Below are positions 8,135-17,104 of a DNA stretch of 64,000 nucleotides, in pieces. The DNA is from CAVZAB01 sp963773155 (GTDB lineage: Bacteria; Pseudomonadota; Alphaproteobacteria; Rhizobiales; Beijerinckiaceae), in assembly GCA_963773155.1 (NCBI GenBank), contig CAVZAB010000010.1, forward strand, positions 186,001-250,000, written 5' to 3'. The first letter of the stretch is position 1; every line of letters begins with the position of its first letter. The notes under the pieces are model-generated. The model had not been told where the DNA came from. It did not search any database and saw only the letters and a program-made list of their open reading frames with translations. The translations under genes and the position numbers were made by a program.

Positions 8135-9682
8135 ATGCCACTCGACGACACAAGACCGCTGCGCATTGCCGTTCTTGCAATGGGTGGGCAAGGTGGCGGT
8201 GTCCTGGTCGACTGGATTGTGGCGCTTGCGGAAGCGCGGGATTGGTTCGCCCAGTCGACGTCCGTGCCTGGCGTCGCCCAACGCACTGGAGCGACGATTT
8301 ATTATATCGAAATGCTGCCAAAGCCGTCCGACCCGTCGGTCGGACTTCCTGTCCTCGCATTGATGCCGACGCCGGGCGAGGTCGATGTTGTCATCGCCGC
8401 CGAGCTGATGGAAGCCGGCCGGGCAATCCAGCGGGGCTTGGTTAGCGCTGACAAGACGGTTCTGATCACCTCCTCGCACCGCGCTTTGGCGATCCAGGAA
8501 AAGGCGATGCCCGGCGACGGGATATCCGATGCCGAGAAGGTCTTTGACGCAGCGCTGGCCCATGCCAGGCGCTTCCTGGCCTTCGACATGCAGACGTTGG
8601 CCGAAGCACATGGCAGTGTGATGTCCGCGGTCCTGTTTGGCGCGCTGGCGGCCTCGGGCGCCCTGCCCTTTGAGCGCGAACATTTCGAGGCTGAAATCAG
8701 GACGTCCGACCGGGGCGCTGCGGCTTCGCTCAAAGCCTTTGCGGCGGGCTATGCGCAAGCGGCGGCCGAGCTTGCAGCATTGACGCCGCCACAACCCCCG
8801 CGCAAGCCCGAGACCTTAAAAACTTTCCCGACGCTGGCGCCGATCGGCCAGCCAGCTTTTGATGCACTCCTCGAAATTGCCCTTCGCTTTCCCGCCGAGA
8901 CACAGAGCATGCTGGCTGCCGGTCTGCGCGCGAGCGTCGATTTCCAGGATGTCGCCTATGGCCGCGAATATCTTGACCGGGTCGCCGAATTCCTCGCCCT
9001 CGAGCCAGCGCCGGACCATGCCAAACCCGGCTATCGGCTGACCAGGACCGCCGCCAAGCAGATCGCGGTCGCGATGACCTATAACGACGTGATTTTCGTT
9101 GCGGACCGCAAAATCCGCGCCAACCGCTTCGAACGCGTCAAGCAGGAGGTTCAGGTCAAGCCCGATCAGATCCTCTACCTAACCGAATTCATGCATCCGC
9201 GCATGGCCGAAGTGTGCGGGACTTTGCCGGCTGGACTCGGCGCCTGGATCGAATCGCGGCCTGGCTTGTTTCGCGCCCTCGATCGCCTCGTCAGCCGCGG
9301 CCGGCGGGTGAGGACCGGCACGATCGGCTGGTTCTCGCTGCTCTACGCCGTTGCCGGGCTTCGCCGCTTTCGCCGCCGCTCGCTGCGTCATCACCAGGAA
9401 ATGCAGCATATTGCAACCTGGCTGAGCACGGCCAAAGCGGCCGCGCCGAAGGATTACGATCTAGCCTGCGAGTTGCTCGACAATCGACGCCTCATCAAGG
9501 GCTATTCCGACACGCATAGCCGTGGCGCCAGCAAGTTCGATCAGGTGATGGCGGCGGCCGAACGGCTTGTCGCCCGGCCGGATGCCGCCGATTGGGTGCG
9601 GCGCCTGCGCCAGGCTGCGCTCAGCGACGAAGACGGCAAGGCCCTGGCCGAGGCGCTCAAAACGATCGAAGGCTTGTGCTAG
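8135..9682 (+). CDS. iorB: indolepyruvate ferredoxin oxidoreductase, beta subunit
   Basis: Partner of IorA. ATG 8135 is preferred because AGGAT lies seven bases upstream; a GTG at 8108 sits only one base after an AGGAG and is less likely. The 515-residue product has the gamma-type 2-oxoacid oxidoreductase domain at the N-terminus (AVLAMGGQGGGVLVDWIV, then SVPGVAQRTGATIYYIEM) over roughly 190 residues, followed by a long extension of the DUF6537 type found in longer IorB proteins. Its stop codon shares the palindrome CTAG (9679-9682) with the stop of the opposing operon, so transcripts from both sides must overlap or end within coding sequence. Confidence 0.92.
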   Translation: MPLDDTRPLRIAVLAMGGQGGGVLVDWIVALAEARDWFAQSTSVPGVAQRTGATIYYIEMLPKPSDPSVGLPVLALMPTPGEVDVVIAAELMEAGRAIQRGLVSADKTVLITSSHRALAIQEKAMPGDGISDAEKVFDAALAHARRFLAFDMQTLAEAHGSVMSAVLFGALAASGALPFEREHFEAEIRTSDRGAAASLKAFAAGYAQAAAELAALTPPQPPRKPETLKTFPTLAPIGQPAFDALLEIALRFPAETQSMLAAGLRASVDFQDVAYGREYLDRVAEFLALEPAPDHAKPGYRLTRTAAKQIAVAMTYNDVIFVADRKIRANRFERVKQEVQVKPDQILYLTEFMHPRMAEVCGTLPAGLGAWIESRPGLFRALDRLVSRGRRVRTGTIGWFSLLYAVAGLRRFRRRSLRHHQEMQHIATWLSTAKAAAPKDYDLACELLDNRRLIKGYSDTHSRGASKFDQVMAAAERLVARPDAADWVRRLRQAALSDEDGKALAEALKTIEGLC

Positions 9683-11667
9683 CCGGAATCCCTGCGGCCA
9701 GCGGCGAACATCGGTCCACCCTTGCGGGCCGGAAATCCGTAGCCGTTGATCATTACGAGGTCGACGTCGCTGGCGCGCACGGCAATCCCCTCGGCCAAGA
9801 TTGCTTCGCCCTCTTGCGTCATGGCAGCGAGAAGCCGGGCAACGATTTGATCGGCTGGAATGTGGCGCGCGACGATCTTCTTTGCCGCGCGCGACGTCTC
9901 AATCATGGCAACGACGGCCGGATCGACCCGGCGCTCTCCTTCGACATAGGCATACCAGCCACGCCCGCTCTTTTGTCCGAAGCGCCCCGCCTCGCAAAGC
10001 CGGTCGGCAATGTCGACATAGCGCAGAGCGGGATCCCTCTGCGCCGCCTGTCGCTGGCGGCGCGCCCAGGCGATTTCCAGCCCGGCAAGATCGAAGACCG
10101 CAAACGGGCCCATGGCGAAGCCATAGGCCTCGAGCGCCGCATCAACCTCCTGTGGCAGCGCGCCCTCCTCGATCAGGAATTCCGCCTCGCGGCGGTAGGC
10201 CGAAAAGATGCGGTTGCCGATAAAGCCCTCGCAGACGCGGGACACGATCGGCAGCTTGCCGAGCTGTCTTGCGAAGGCGATGCCGGTCAGCAGGACGTCG
10301 GGCGACGTCCGGGCGCAGCGCACCACTTCGACAAGCCGCATTACATGCGCCGGCGAGAAAAAGTGCAGGCCGCAGACGCGCGCCGGCTGGCGGATAGCGG
10401 CGGCCAGGATATCCGGGTCGAGATAGCTCGTATTGGTCGCCAACACGGCGCGCGAACCGACCAGTGCGTCCAAACGGACAAACAGCTCCTTCTTGAGAGC
10501 AAGATCATCGAAGACCGCCTCGACGATCAGATCGGCCGGTGCCAGCGCCTGAAGCGAGTGGCCAACCAACAGGCGGCCAAGCCATTCGGCGCCGCCATTG
10601 GCATCGATGCGCCCGGCGCGCACCGCACGATCGACCAGTGCGGCGATCCTGGCGCGGCCGTTTTCGGCCGCCTCGGGGCTACGATCGGTCGCGATGACCC
10701 GGTAGCCGGCGGCCAGTGCCGATAGCGCGATGCCTGAACCCATCAGGCCCGTTCCCGCGACGCCGACGACCCGGATCGGGCGCGCCGTTGCCCCGGCAAG
10801 ACCTGAAACCTTCGCCGCCGCCCGCTCGGCGAAAAATACGTAGCGAAGCGCTGCCGCATCGTCGCTGTCGCGCAACCGCAAAAACGACGCCCGCTCCTCG
10901 GCAAGGCCTTCGACCAAGGGACGCTCTGCCGCGAGCTTGACCAATCGGACCGCCTCGGCGACGGCCGGCAGCCCGCGTGCGCGGGCCAAAAGGCGGGCCG
11001 AAACAATCGCCAGCGCATCGGCCTGTTGCGGCGGCACGGCAAGATCACCGGTGCGCCGCAGCGTGCCGGTGATCAGGCCAGGCGCCGCGGCAATCGCCGC
11101 ACCGACAAGATCATCCCCGACAAGCCGATCGACGAGGCCGCAGGCCAGCGCTTCGTCGGCGGCGAGAATGCGGCCGCTCGCGATCAAGTCGACCGCGTGG
11201 GCAACGCCCACCAGCCGCGGCAATCTTTGCGTGCCGCCGGCACCAGGCACGATTCCGAGCTTGACCTCAGGCAGGCCGAGCCTCGCAGCGGCGCCGGCAA
11301 TCCGATAATGACAGGCCAGCGCAATTTCGCAGCCGCCGCCTAGTGCCGGCCCGTTGATCGCGGCAATGACCGGCTTGTCCATGGCCTCGATTCTTGCGAC
11401 CACAGCCGGCAGACCAGGCTCGGTCGCGGGCTTGCCAAATTCGCGAATATCCGCCCCGCCGACAAAATTGCGCCCGGTGCCGGTGATCACGACGGCGATG
11501 ATAGCGGGCGATTGCCGGGCATCGGCAAGCGCCTGAAAGAGCCCAGCCCGCATGTCGGCGGAGGCCGCATTGACCGGCGGATTGTCGATCCGCACGAGAA
11601 GGATTCCGTCGGTCTGCCTGCCGCTGACCGTCCCCGAATATTCCATGGCCTCGGTTGATCGACCCAC
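9679..11667 (-). CDS. enoyl-CoA hydratase / 3-hydroxyacyl-CoA dehydrogenase fusion
   Basis: Bifunctional beta-oxidation enzyme of about 662 residues, last gene of the leftward operon. The N-terminal crotonase domain (about 1-190) has the oxyanion-hole region PVIAAINGPALGGGCEIAL and LPEVKLGIVPGAGGTQRLP. The C-terminal part has the NAD-binding GVAGTGLMGSGIA (about 305) and the dehydrogenase segment VCGLHFFSPAHVMRLVEVV with the catalytic-type His, then GFIGNRIFSAYRREAEFLIEEG. GTG 11667 is chosen for GAGGGGG five bases upstream; ATG 11646 and an upstream TTG 11691 are alternatives. In this cluster it should hydrate and oxidise the ring-derived CoA intermediates after anthraniloyl-CoA dearomatisation. 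Confidence 0.9.
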   Translation of the reverse strand: MGRSTEAMEYSGTVSGRQTDGILLVRIDNPPVNAASADMRAGLFQALADARQSPAIIAVVITGTGRNFVGGADIREFGKPATEPGLPAVVARIEAMDKPVIAAINGPALGGGCEIALACHYRIAGAAARLGLPEVKLGIVPGAGGTQRLPRLVGVAHAVDLIASGRILAADEALACGLVDRLVGDDLVGAAIAAAPGLITGTLRRTGDLAVPPQQADALAIVSARLLARARGLPAVAEAVRLVKLAAERPLVEGLAEERASFLRLRDSDDAAALRYVFFAERAAAKVSGLAGATARPIRVVGVAGTGLMGSGIALSALAAGYRVIATDRSPEAAENGRARIAALVDRAVRAGRIDANGGAEWLGRLLVGHSLQALAPADLIVEAVFDDLALKKELFVRLDALVGSRAVLATNTSYLDPDILAAAIRQPARVCGLHFFSPAHVMRLVEVVRCARTSPDVLLTGIAFARQLGKLPIVSRVCEGFIGNRIFSAYRREAEFLIEEGALPQEVDAALEAYGFAMGPFAVFDLAGLEIAWARRQRQAAQRDPALRYVDIADRLCEAGRFGQKSGRGWYAYVEGERRVDPAVVAMIETSRAAKKIVARHIPADQIVARLLAAMTQEGEAILAEGIAVRASDVDLVMINGYGFPARKGGPMFAAGRRDSG

Positions 11668-11677
11668 TTCTACCCCC

Positions 11678-12073
11678 TCAGTCCGGCACAACCGCGGTGG
11701 CCTGGATCTCGACCTTGGCGCGATCCTCGAGCAGAGCTTCGACCTGGACGGCTGCCATCGCCGGGTAGTTCAGGCCAAATGTCTCGCGGTAAACCTTGCC
11801 GATCGCCTTGCGATTGGCCAGGTAGTCACCCTTGTCGATGAAATACCAGGTCATCGTCGTGACGTGTTTCGGCTCCGCACCTGCCTGCGCGAGTATGGCA
11901 ACAACGTTGCGCAGCGTCTGGCCGATCTGCTCGACCAGATCGTCGGTCTCGAAGACGCAGTCGGCGTTCCAGCCGATCTGGCCTGCAACGAAAATCAGCC
12001 GGCCGCGGGCCTCGACGCCGTTGGCATAGCCGATCGGTTTTTTCCACCCCGGCGGCTGCAGAAAGTGATGCAT
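11678..12073 (-). CDS. RidA (YjgF/YER057c/UK114) family protein
   Basis: A 131-residue RidA-family protein; the family hydrolyses reactive enamines and imines to ketones plus ammonia. It shows the family core (VFETDDLVEQIGQTLRNV, then VTTMTWYFIDKGDY, RETFGLNYPAMAAVQVEAL and the terminal acidic E-A-L-L-E-D-R-A-K-V-E-I-Q-A). The usual catalytic-type Arg of RidA proper, near R-x-P-A-R-x-x-V, is not matched: here the segment reads NYPAMAAV, so it is a divergent subgroup. Lying between kynA and the dehydrogenase fusion, it is well placed to deaminate the enamine expected from 2-amino-5-oxocyclohexenecarbonyl-CoA, an inference. Confidence 0.85.
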   Translation of the reverse strand: MHHFLQPPGWKKPIGYANGVEARGRLIFVAGQIGWNADCVFETDDLVEQIGQTLRNVVAILAQAGAEPKHVTTMTWYFIDKGDYLANRKAIGKVYRETFGLNYPAMAAVQVEALLEDRAKVEIQATAVVPD

Positions 12074-12130
12074 CGACCATCCCCAAGACTTGCCCGCTAG
12101 GGCCCTAGAACGAACAGCGGGTTCGCCCGA

Positions 12131-12961
12131 CTAGAGTTCCGTTCGCAGGCGCCACAATTCGGGAAACAATTCAACCTCCAGCATTTTTCGCAGATAGGAG
12201 ACGCCCAATGTGCCGCCGGTCCCCTTCTTCATGCCGATGATGCGCTCCACGGTGGTCACATGATTGAACCGCCAGCGTCGGAAGTAATCCTCGAAATCGA
12301 CAAGTTTTTCCGCGAGCTCGTAAAGGGTCCAATGGGCCTGCGGAAATTGGTAGACCGTCTTCCAGGCTTCGAGGACGGCGCGGCTTTCGTTTCTTTTCTC
12401 GCGCCAGCTTTGACGGCGAGCATCGACACCAATGTCGAAACCGCGGCGGGCGAGTAGCAGCAGGGCCTCGTCGTAGAGGCTGGGCGCATCGAGAATTTCC
12501 TCGAGCATGGCGGCGATTTCGGGATGCGATTGATAGGCACGCAGCATGGCTGGGTTGCGGTTGCCGGCCAGAAACTCGATCGCCCGGTATTGGAAGGATT
12601 GAAAGCCGGAGGATTGGCCGAGGGCGCCGCGAAACTCGGTATATTCGCTTGGCGTCATCGTCCGCAGCACGTCCCAGGCACTATTGAGTTGTTCGAAGAT
12701 TCTGGCGACGCGTGACAACATCTTGAAGGCCGGCTCCACTTCGTCCCTGCGAATCGCCTGCATCGCGTAGCGGATTTCGTGGATCGCAAGTTTCATCCAT
12801 AATTCGGACGTTTGGTGCTGGATGATGAACAGCAGTTCGTCATTGGCTCGCGACACAGGTATCTGGGCGCCAAGCACGCGATCGAGGTGTAGGTAATCGC
12901 CGTAGGACATGGCGTCGGCGGAAGGCAGGCGCTGCGGATCAGTCTCGCCCGGCTTAATCAT
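12131..12961 (-). CDS. kynA: tryptophan 2,3-dioxygenase
   Basis: Haem enzyme that opens the indole ring of L-tryptophan to N-formylkynurenine, 276 residues, the normal bacterial length. Diagnostic stretches are NDELLFIIQHQTSELWMKL (with the active-site His), SSGFQSFQYRAIEFLAGN and RFNHVTTVERIIGMKKGTG, whose His corresponds to the proximal haem ligand. It sits inside an anthraniloyl-CoA operon, so it probably supplies kynurenine for conversion to anthranilate; no kynurenine formamidase or kynureninase is in the window. Confidence 0.97.
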   Translation of the reverse strand: MIKPGETDPQRLPSADAMSYGDYLHLDRVLGAQIPVSRANDELLFIIQHQTSELWMKLAIHEIRYAMQAIRRDEVEPAFKMLSRVARIFEQLNSAWDVLRTMTPSEYTEFRGALGQSSGFQSFQYRAIEFLAGNRNPAMLRAYQSHPEIAAMLEEILDAPSLYDEALLLLARRGFDIGVDARRQSWREKRNESRAVLEAWKTVYQFPQAHWTLYELAEKLVDFEDYFRRWRFNHVTTVERIIGMKKGTGGTLGVSYLRKMLEVELFPELWRLRTEL

Positions 12962-13039
12962 GAAGACAATCCCTCAGCGGCGGATGCGGCACGGTGATCG
13001 GCCTAGGCGCCGATCGGGCGGATTTAACGGCGCGGCTAG

Positions 13040-14665
13040 TCATTCGTCGCCGGCCTCACGCAATCGGAAGCGCTGAATCTTCCCGGTCGGGGTCTTCGGC
13101 AAACTAGCGCGAAACTTCACGCTGCGCGGATATTTATAGGGTGCGATCGTTGCCTTCACGTGATCCTGAAGGCGCTTTCGCGTCGCGTTGTCTCGCGCGA
13201 CGCCTTCGGCCAACACGACATGCGCCTCGACAATCTGGCCGCGATTTTCGTCGGCAATGCCGATGACGGCGCATTCACGGACATCGGCATGACTGAGCAG
13301 CGCGGCCTCGACCTCGGGCCCGGCAATATTGTAGCCGGCCGAAACGATCATGTCGTCTGATCGTGCCGCAAAATGAAAATAGCCAGCCTCGTCCTGCACG
13401 AAGGAATCGCCCGTAAGATTCCAGCCGCTGCGCACATAGGTCCGCTGGCGCGAATCGGCGAGATAGCGGCAACCGGTAGGCCCACGAACCGCCAGTCGGC
13501 CAACCTTGCCGCGCGGAAGTGGATTCATGTTCTCGTCGACGATCTGCGCCTGATAGCCGTTCACAGGCTTGCCGGTCGTCGCCGGTGCTCGGTCGTCAAG
13601 CCGGTTCGAAATAAAGATATGCAGCATCTCGGTCGCCCCTATGCCATCGAGGATCGGTTTGCCAGTCTTTTGCGTCCACGCCTCGAAGACCGGCGCTGGC
13701 AAGGTTTCGCCGGCCGACACGGCTATGCGCAGCGACGAGAGATCGGCACCGCGGTCCATCGCCTGCAGCATCGCGCGGTATGCCGTGGGGACCGTGAAGC
13801 TGATGGTCGCCCGATATGTCTGGATGATGTCGATCATGTTCGGCGGCGAGGCATTCTCGAGAAGGGTCGCCGCGGCCCCGAAGCGCAGCGGAAAAATGGC
13901 GAGGCCGCCGAGACCGAAAGTGAAGGCAAGCGGCGGTGAGCCGACGAATATGTCATTCTCGGTAACGCCAAGCACCTCCTTGGCATAACCGTCGGCGATG
14001 ATCAGCAGGTCGCGGTGGAAATGCATGGTCGCCTTAGGCAGGCCGGTTGTCCCGGAAGTGAAGCCGAGAAGGGCGACATCGTCGCGTCCGGTGCGTACCG
14101 CATCGAAACGGACCGGCTTGTCGAGGGCCGCACGGTCGAGCTCGGCGTCGTGATTGGCCGAGCCGTCGAAGCCCACGACTTGTTTGAGGAAGCGGCTGCT
14201 GGCGGCGCAGGCGAACAGCTCATCGGTGATGCGCGTATCGCAGAGCGCCAGCCCAATTTCGGCCTTGTCGACAATCTGGGTCAATTCGCCGGCGCGCAGC
14301 ATCGGCATTGTGTTGACGACGACGGCACCGGCCTTGGTCGCGGCGAGCCAACAGGCGACCATGGCCGGATTATTGGCCGAGCGGATCAGAATGCGATTGC
14401 CGGGCTTGACCCCGTAATCGTGGACGAGGACGTGCGCCAGGCGATTCGTCCAGTCGGACAATTCCTTGTAGGTCCGCCGCCGGCCATTGCCGATCAGGGC
14501 GATCCGATCGCCCAATCCGTTTTCGACCATCCGATCGGTCAATTCAACACCGACATTCAGGTATTCCGGATAGGTGAAGCCTGCGAGCAGGAATTCCGGC
14601 CATTCCGCCGCCGGGGGCAGATTGTCCCGCGTGAACGTGTCGGTATGTGCGCTTGCGCCAAGCAT
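13040..14665 (-). CDS. 2-aminobenzoate (anthranilate)-CoA ligase, benzoate-CoA ligase family
   Basis: AMP-forming acyl-CoA synthetase of 541 residues. Motifs include the phosphate loop LLGFTSGTTGLPKAT (about 211), the A5-type GATEMLHIF, the hinge-region LTGDSFVQDEAGYFHF and the C-terminal adenylation lysine in KTPTGKIQRFRLRE. Its ATG overlaps the stop of the upstream acyl-CoA dehydrogenase as TAATG. The ligase sits with an anthraniloyl-CoA monooxygenase/reductase, so 2-aminobenzoate is the expected substrate; benzoate or a related aromatic acid cannot be excluded from sequence. Confidence 0.88.
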   Translation of the reverse strand: MLGASAHTDTFTRDNLPPAAEWPEFLLAGFTYPEYLNVGVELTDRMVENGLGDRIALIGNGRRRTYKELSDWTNRLAHVLVHDYGVKPGNRILIRSANNPAMVACWLAATKAGAVVVNTMPMLRAGELTQIVDKAEIGLALCDTRITDELFACAASSRFLKQVVGFDGSANHDAELDRAALDKPVRFDAVRTGRDDVALLGFTSGTTGLPKATMHFHRDLLIIADGYAKEVLGVTENDIFVGSPPLAFTFGLGGLAIFPLRFGAAATLLENASPPNMIDIIQTYRATISFTVPTAYRAMLQAMDRGADLSSLRIAVSAGETLPAPVFEAWTQKTGKPILDGIGATEMLHIFISNRLDDRAPATTGKPVNGYQAQIVDENMNPLPRGKVGRLAVRGPTGCRYLADSRQRTYVRSGWNLTGDSFVQDEAGYFHFAARSDDMIVSAGYNIAGPEVEAALLSHADVRECAVIGIADENRGQIVEAHVVLAEGVARDNATRKRLQDHVKATIAPYKYPRSVKFRASLPKTPTGKIQRFRLREAGDE

Positions 14666-15813
14666 TACGAGCCTCCCAGTACCTGTCTGGCGATGATCAC
14701 CTTCTGCACATCGGAGGCGCCTTCATAGATCCGCAACGCCCGGATCTCGCGATACAGCCGCTCGACCACATGCCCCAGCTTGACGCCGTCGCCGCCATGC
14801 AGCTGCACTGCCTTGTCGATAACCTCCTGTGCCCGATCAGTTGCAAAGAGCTTCGCCATGGCCGCCTCGCGGGTAACCCGCGGGGCGCCACTATCTTTGG
14901 CCCAGGCGGCACGATAGACAAGCAGCGCTGCGGCATCGATATCGAGCGCCATGTCGGCAATATGCCCCTGCACCATCTGCAATTCGGACATCGGCGCACC
15001 GAACAGCTGGCGGGCGCTGACCCTTTTGAGGCTTTCCACAAGCGCGCGCCGGGCAAAGCCAAGCGCAGCGGCGCCGACCGTCGAGCGAAAAACGTCGAGA
15101 ACCGACATCGCGATCTTAAACCCATCGCCGGGATTTCCGATCAAAGAGGCTGCCGGCAGACGGACATCGTCGAAAGCAAGCCTTGCCAAGGGATGGGGTG
15201 CGATCACCGAAAGGCGCTCGGCAATCCGCAGTCCCTTGGTCGCTGCCGGCACGATGAAGGCGGAAATGCCGCGGGCGCCGGCGGCCTCGCCGGTGCGCGC
15301 AAACACAACATAGAAATCGGCAATGCCACCGTTCGAAATCCAGGTCTTCTCCCCGGACAACAAGAAGGACTCGCCGTCACGGCGGGCCGTGGATTCCATC
15401 GCTGCGACGTCGGAGCCGGAGCGCGCCTCGCTCAAGGCGAAGGCGGCAACGGCCGTCCCGCGCCGGGTGTGGCTGAGCCAATTGCGCTGATCCGCGTTGC
15501 CGAACAGGCTGATCGCGCCGGCGCCGAGCCCCTGCATGGCAAAGGCGAAATCGGCCAGGCCGTCGTGGCGTGCCAGACTCTCTCGGCAGATGCACAGGCT
15601 GCGCACGTCAAGCGGCTGGGTCTGCGCCTGGTCCGGCGCGGTGTACAAGAGCCAGCCATCGCGGCCAAGCCTGGCTACGAGTTCGCGGCAGCCAGAATCC
15701 ACGTCGTCATGCGCGAGCGGCAAATTGGCGACGCACCAGGCCTCCAAGGCATCGGCGAGCGCCCGGTGACGGTCTTCGAAAAAGGGCCAGGTGAGATACG
15801 AGCGGTCGGCCAT
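14665..15813 (-). CDS. acyl-CoA dehydrogenase
   Basis: FAD-dependent acyl-CoA dehydrogenase, 382 residues from ATG 15813, which overlaps the preceding stop by one base (TGATG). Recognisable segments are AAFALSEARSGSDVAAM (flavin contact), FLLSGEKTWISNGGIADFY, the helical C-terminal domain with MSELQMVQGHIADMALDID, and VQLHGGDGVKLGHVVERLYREIR, the conserved FAD-binding end. The acid position carries the expected Y-x-G-A-S-D-V-Q-K-type terminus. In this operon it is expected to desaturate the non-aromatic CoA thioester formed after the reduction of the anthraniloyl-CoA ring. Confidence 0.92.
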   Translation of the reverse strand: MADRSYLTWPFFEDRHRALADALEAWCVANLPLAHDDVDSGCRELVARLGRDGWLLYTAPDQAQTQPLDVRSLCICRESLARHDGLADFAFAMQGLGAGAISLFGNADQRNWLSHTRRGTAVAAFALSEARSGSDVAAMESTARRDGESFLLSGEKTWISNGGIADFYVVFARTGEAAGARGISAFIVPAATKGLRIAERLSVIAPHPLARLAFDDVRLPAASLIGNPGDGFKIAMSVLDVFRSTVGAAALGFARRALVESLKRVSARQLFGAPMSELQMVQGHIADMALDIDAAALLVYRAAWAKDSGAPRVTREAAMAKLFATDRAQEVIDKAVQLHGGDGVKLGHVVERLYREIRALRIYEGASDVQKVIIARQVLGGS

Positions 15814-16631
15814 CAGTTTCCCTCGAAAACCGGGGTTTGCTTGGCCATGAAAGCGCGATAGGCGCGCGCGAAATCGGCGGTCTGCATGCAAATGGCCTGG
15901 GCCTGCGCCTCCGCCTCGATCGCCTGTTCGAGCCCCATCGACCATTCCTGGTTGAGCTGCGTCTTAGTGATCCCGTGCGCGAATGTCGGACCGGCGGCTA
16001 TCCGCTTGGCAAGGTCGATGGCTTCCGCCTCGAGGCGATCGGCGGCAACAAGCCGATTATAGAAGCCCCAACCTTCGCCCTCTGCGGCGCTCATGACTCG
16101 GCCGGTATAGAGGAGTTCAGCGGCCCGACCCTGGCCGATGATGCGAGGCAGGATGGCGCACGCGCCCATGTCGCAGCCGGCAAGCCCCACTCGCGTGAAT
16201 AGGAAGGCGGTCTTGGCGGCGGGGGTGGCGAGCCGGATGTCAGAAGCCATCGCCACAATGGCACCGGCGCCAACAGCGACCCCGTCGACGGCGGCGACAA
16301 TCGGCTTGCCGCAATTCAACATCGCCTTGACCATATCACCAGTCATTCGGGTGAAGGCCAGCAGGCCCTTCATATCCATGCCGACAAGCGGTCCGATGAT
16401 TTCGTGGACATCGCCGCCCGAACAGAAATTGCCGCCATTGGGAAGAAAGACAACGGCCGCGATGTCTTGGCTGTAGGCAAGATCGCGAAACATATCGCGC
16501 AATTCGGCATAGGAATCGAAGGTCAATGGATTCTTGCGCTCGGGCCGGTTCAGTCGGATCTGCGCGACCAATTCCTCGACGTGCCAAAGAAAATGCCGGG
16601 GCCTACGCTTTGCCATGGTCGAGGGCGTCAT
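15813..16631 (-). CDS. enoyl-CoA hydratase/isomerase family protein
   Basis: Crotonase-fold protein, 272 residues. ATG 16631 overlaps the MarR gene stop as ATGA and has GGGAGG seven bases upstream, so it beats the ATGs at 16646 and 16616. The fold is shown by LNRPERKNPLTFDSYAEL, the oxyanion-hole segment FLPNGGNFCSGGDVHEII, PIVAAVDGVAVGAGAIVAM and the Gly-rich VGLAGCDMGACAILPRIIG. It lies between the acyl-CoA dehydrogenase and the regulator, so a hydration or ring-opening hydrolysis step in the same pathway is likely. Confidence 0.9.
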   Translation of the reverse strand: MTPSTMAKRRPRHFLWHVEELVAQIRLNRPERKNPLTFDSYAELRDMFRDLAYSQDIAAVVFLPNGGNFCSGGDVHEIIGPLVGMDMKGLLAFTRMTGDMVKAMLNCGKPIVAAVDGVAVGAGAIVAMASDIRLATPAAKTAFLFTRVGLAGCDMGACAILPRIIGQGRAAELLYTGRVMSAAEGEGWGFYNRLVAADRLEAEAIDLAKRIAAGPTFAHGITKTQLNQEWSMGLEQAIEAEAQAQAICMQTADFARAYRAFMAKQTPVFEGN

Positions 16632-17104
16632 GGGCTTGCCTCCCAATCGCTGCGGAAAGACTTGAGCATGGATGCGAGCCGCCGCGCCTCCTCTTCGCCC
16701 ACGCCATCAAGAAGCTCGCCGATCCAGGCCTCGTGCTCGGCTGCCACGGCCCGAAAGGCGGCGATACCCGGCTTGGTCAGCCGGACCACGCTTGTGCGGC
16801 GGTCGCCGTTGCGCGTCGCGCGGGTGACCAGGCCGTCGGCGCTGAGACGGTTGACGATTCCAGTGAGATTGCCGTTCGAGACCAATAGAAAGCGGGAGAG
16901 GTCGCTCATCATCATCCCCTCGGGAACGCGGTAGAGTGCGGCCATCACGTCGAAGCGCGGCAATGTCGTGCCGAACCGCACCTTAAGCCGCTCGCGCAAT
17001 TCGGCCTCGATCGTATGGGTCGCCCGCAGCAGGCGTATCCACAGCCGAAGCCGCGCTTTGCTGGCGCCGGACGACGCAAGCGGAATCAAGGGCGCGCTCA
17101 CCAT
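16628..17104 (-). CDS. MarR family transcriptional regulator
   Basis: Winged-helix regulator of 158 residues. ATG 17104 lies within the last codons of the SDR gene. The MarR fold is visible as the helix IRLLRATHTIEAELRERL, the recognition region LPRFDVMAALYRVPEG with MMSDLSRFLLVSNGNLTGIVNRLSADGLV, and the wing VTRATRNGDRRTSVVRLT. MarR proteins in benzoate- and anthranilate-CoA clusters usually act as repressors released by the CoA thioester. The 22-bp near-palindrome at 20208-20229 in front of the operon is a good candidate for its operator. Confidence 0.92.
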   Translation of the reverse strand: MVSAPLIPLASSGASKARLRLWIRLLRATHTIEAELRERLKVRFGTTLPRFDVMAALYRVPEGMMMSDLSRFLLVSNGNLTGIVNRLSADGLVTRATRNGDRRTSVVRLTKPGIAAFRAVAAEHEAWIGELLDGVGEEEARRLASMLKSFRSDWEASP

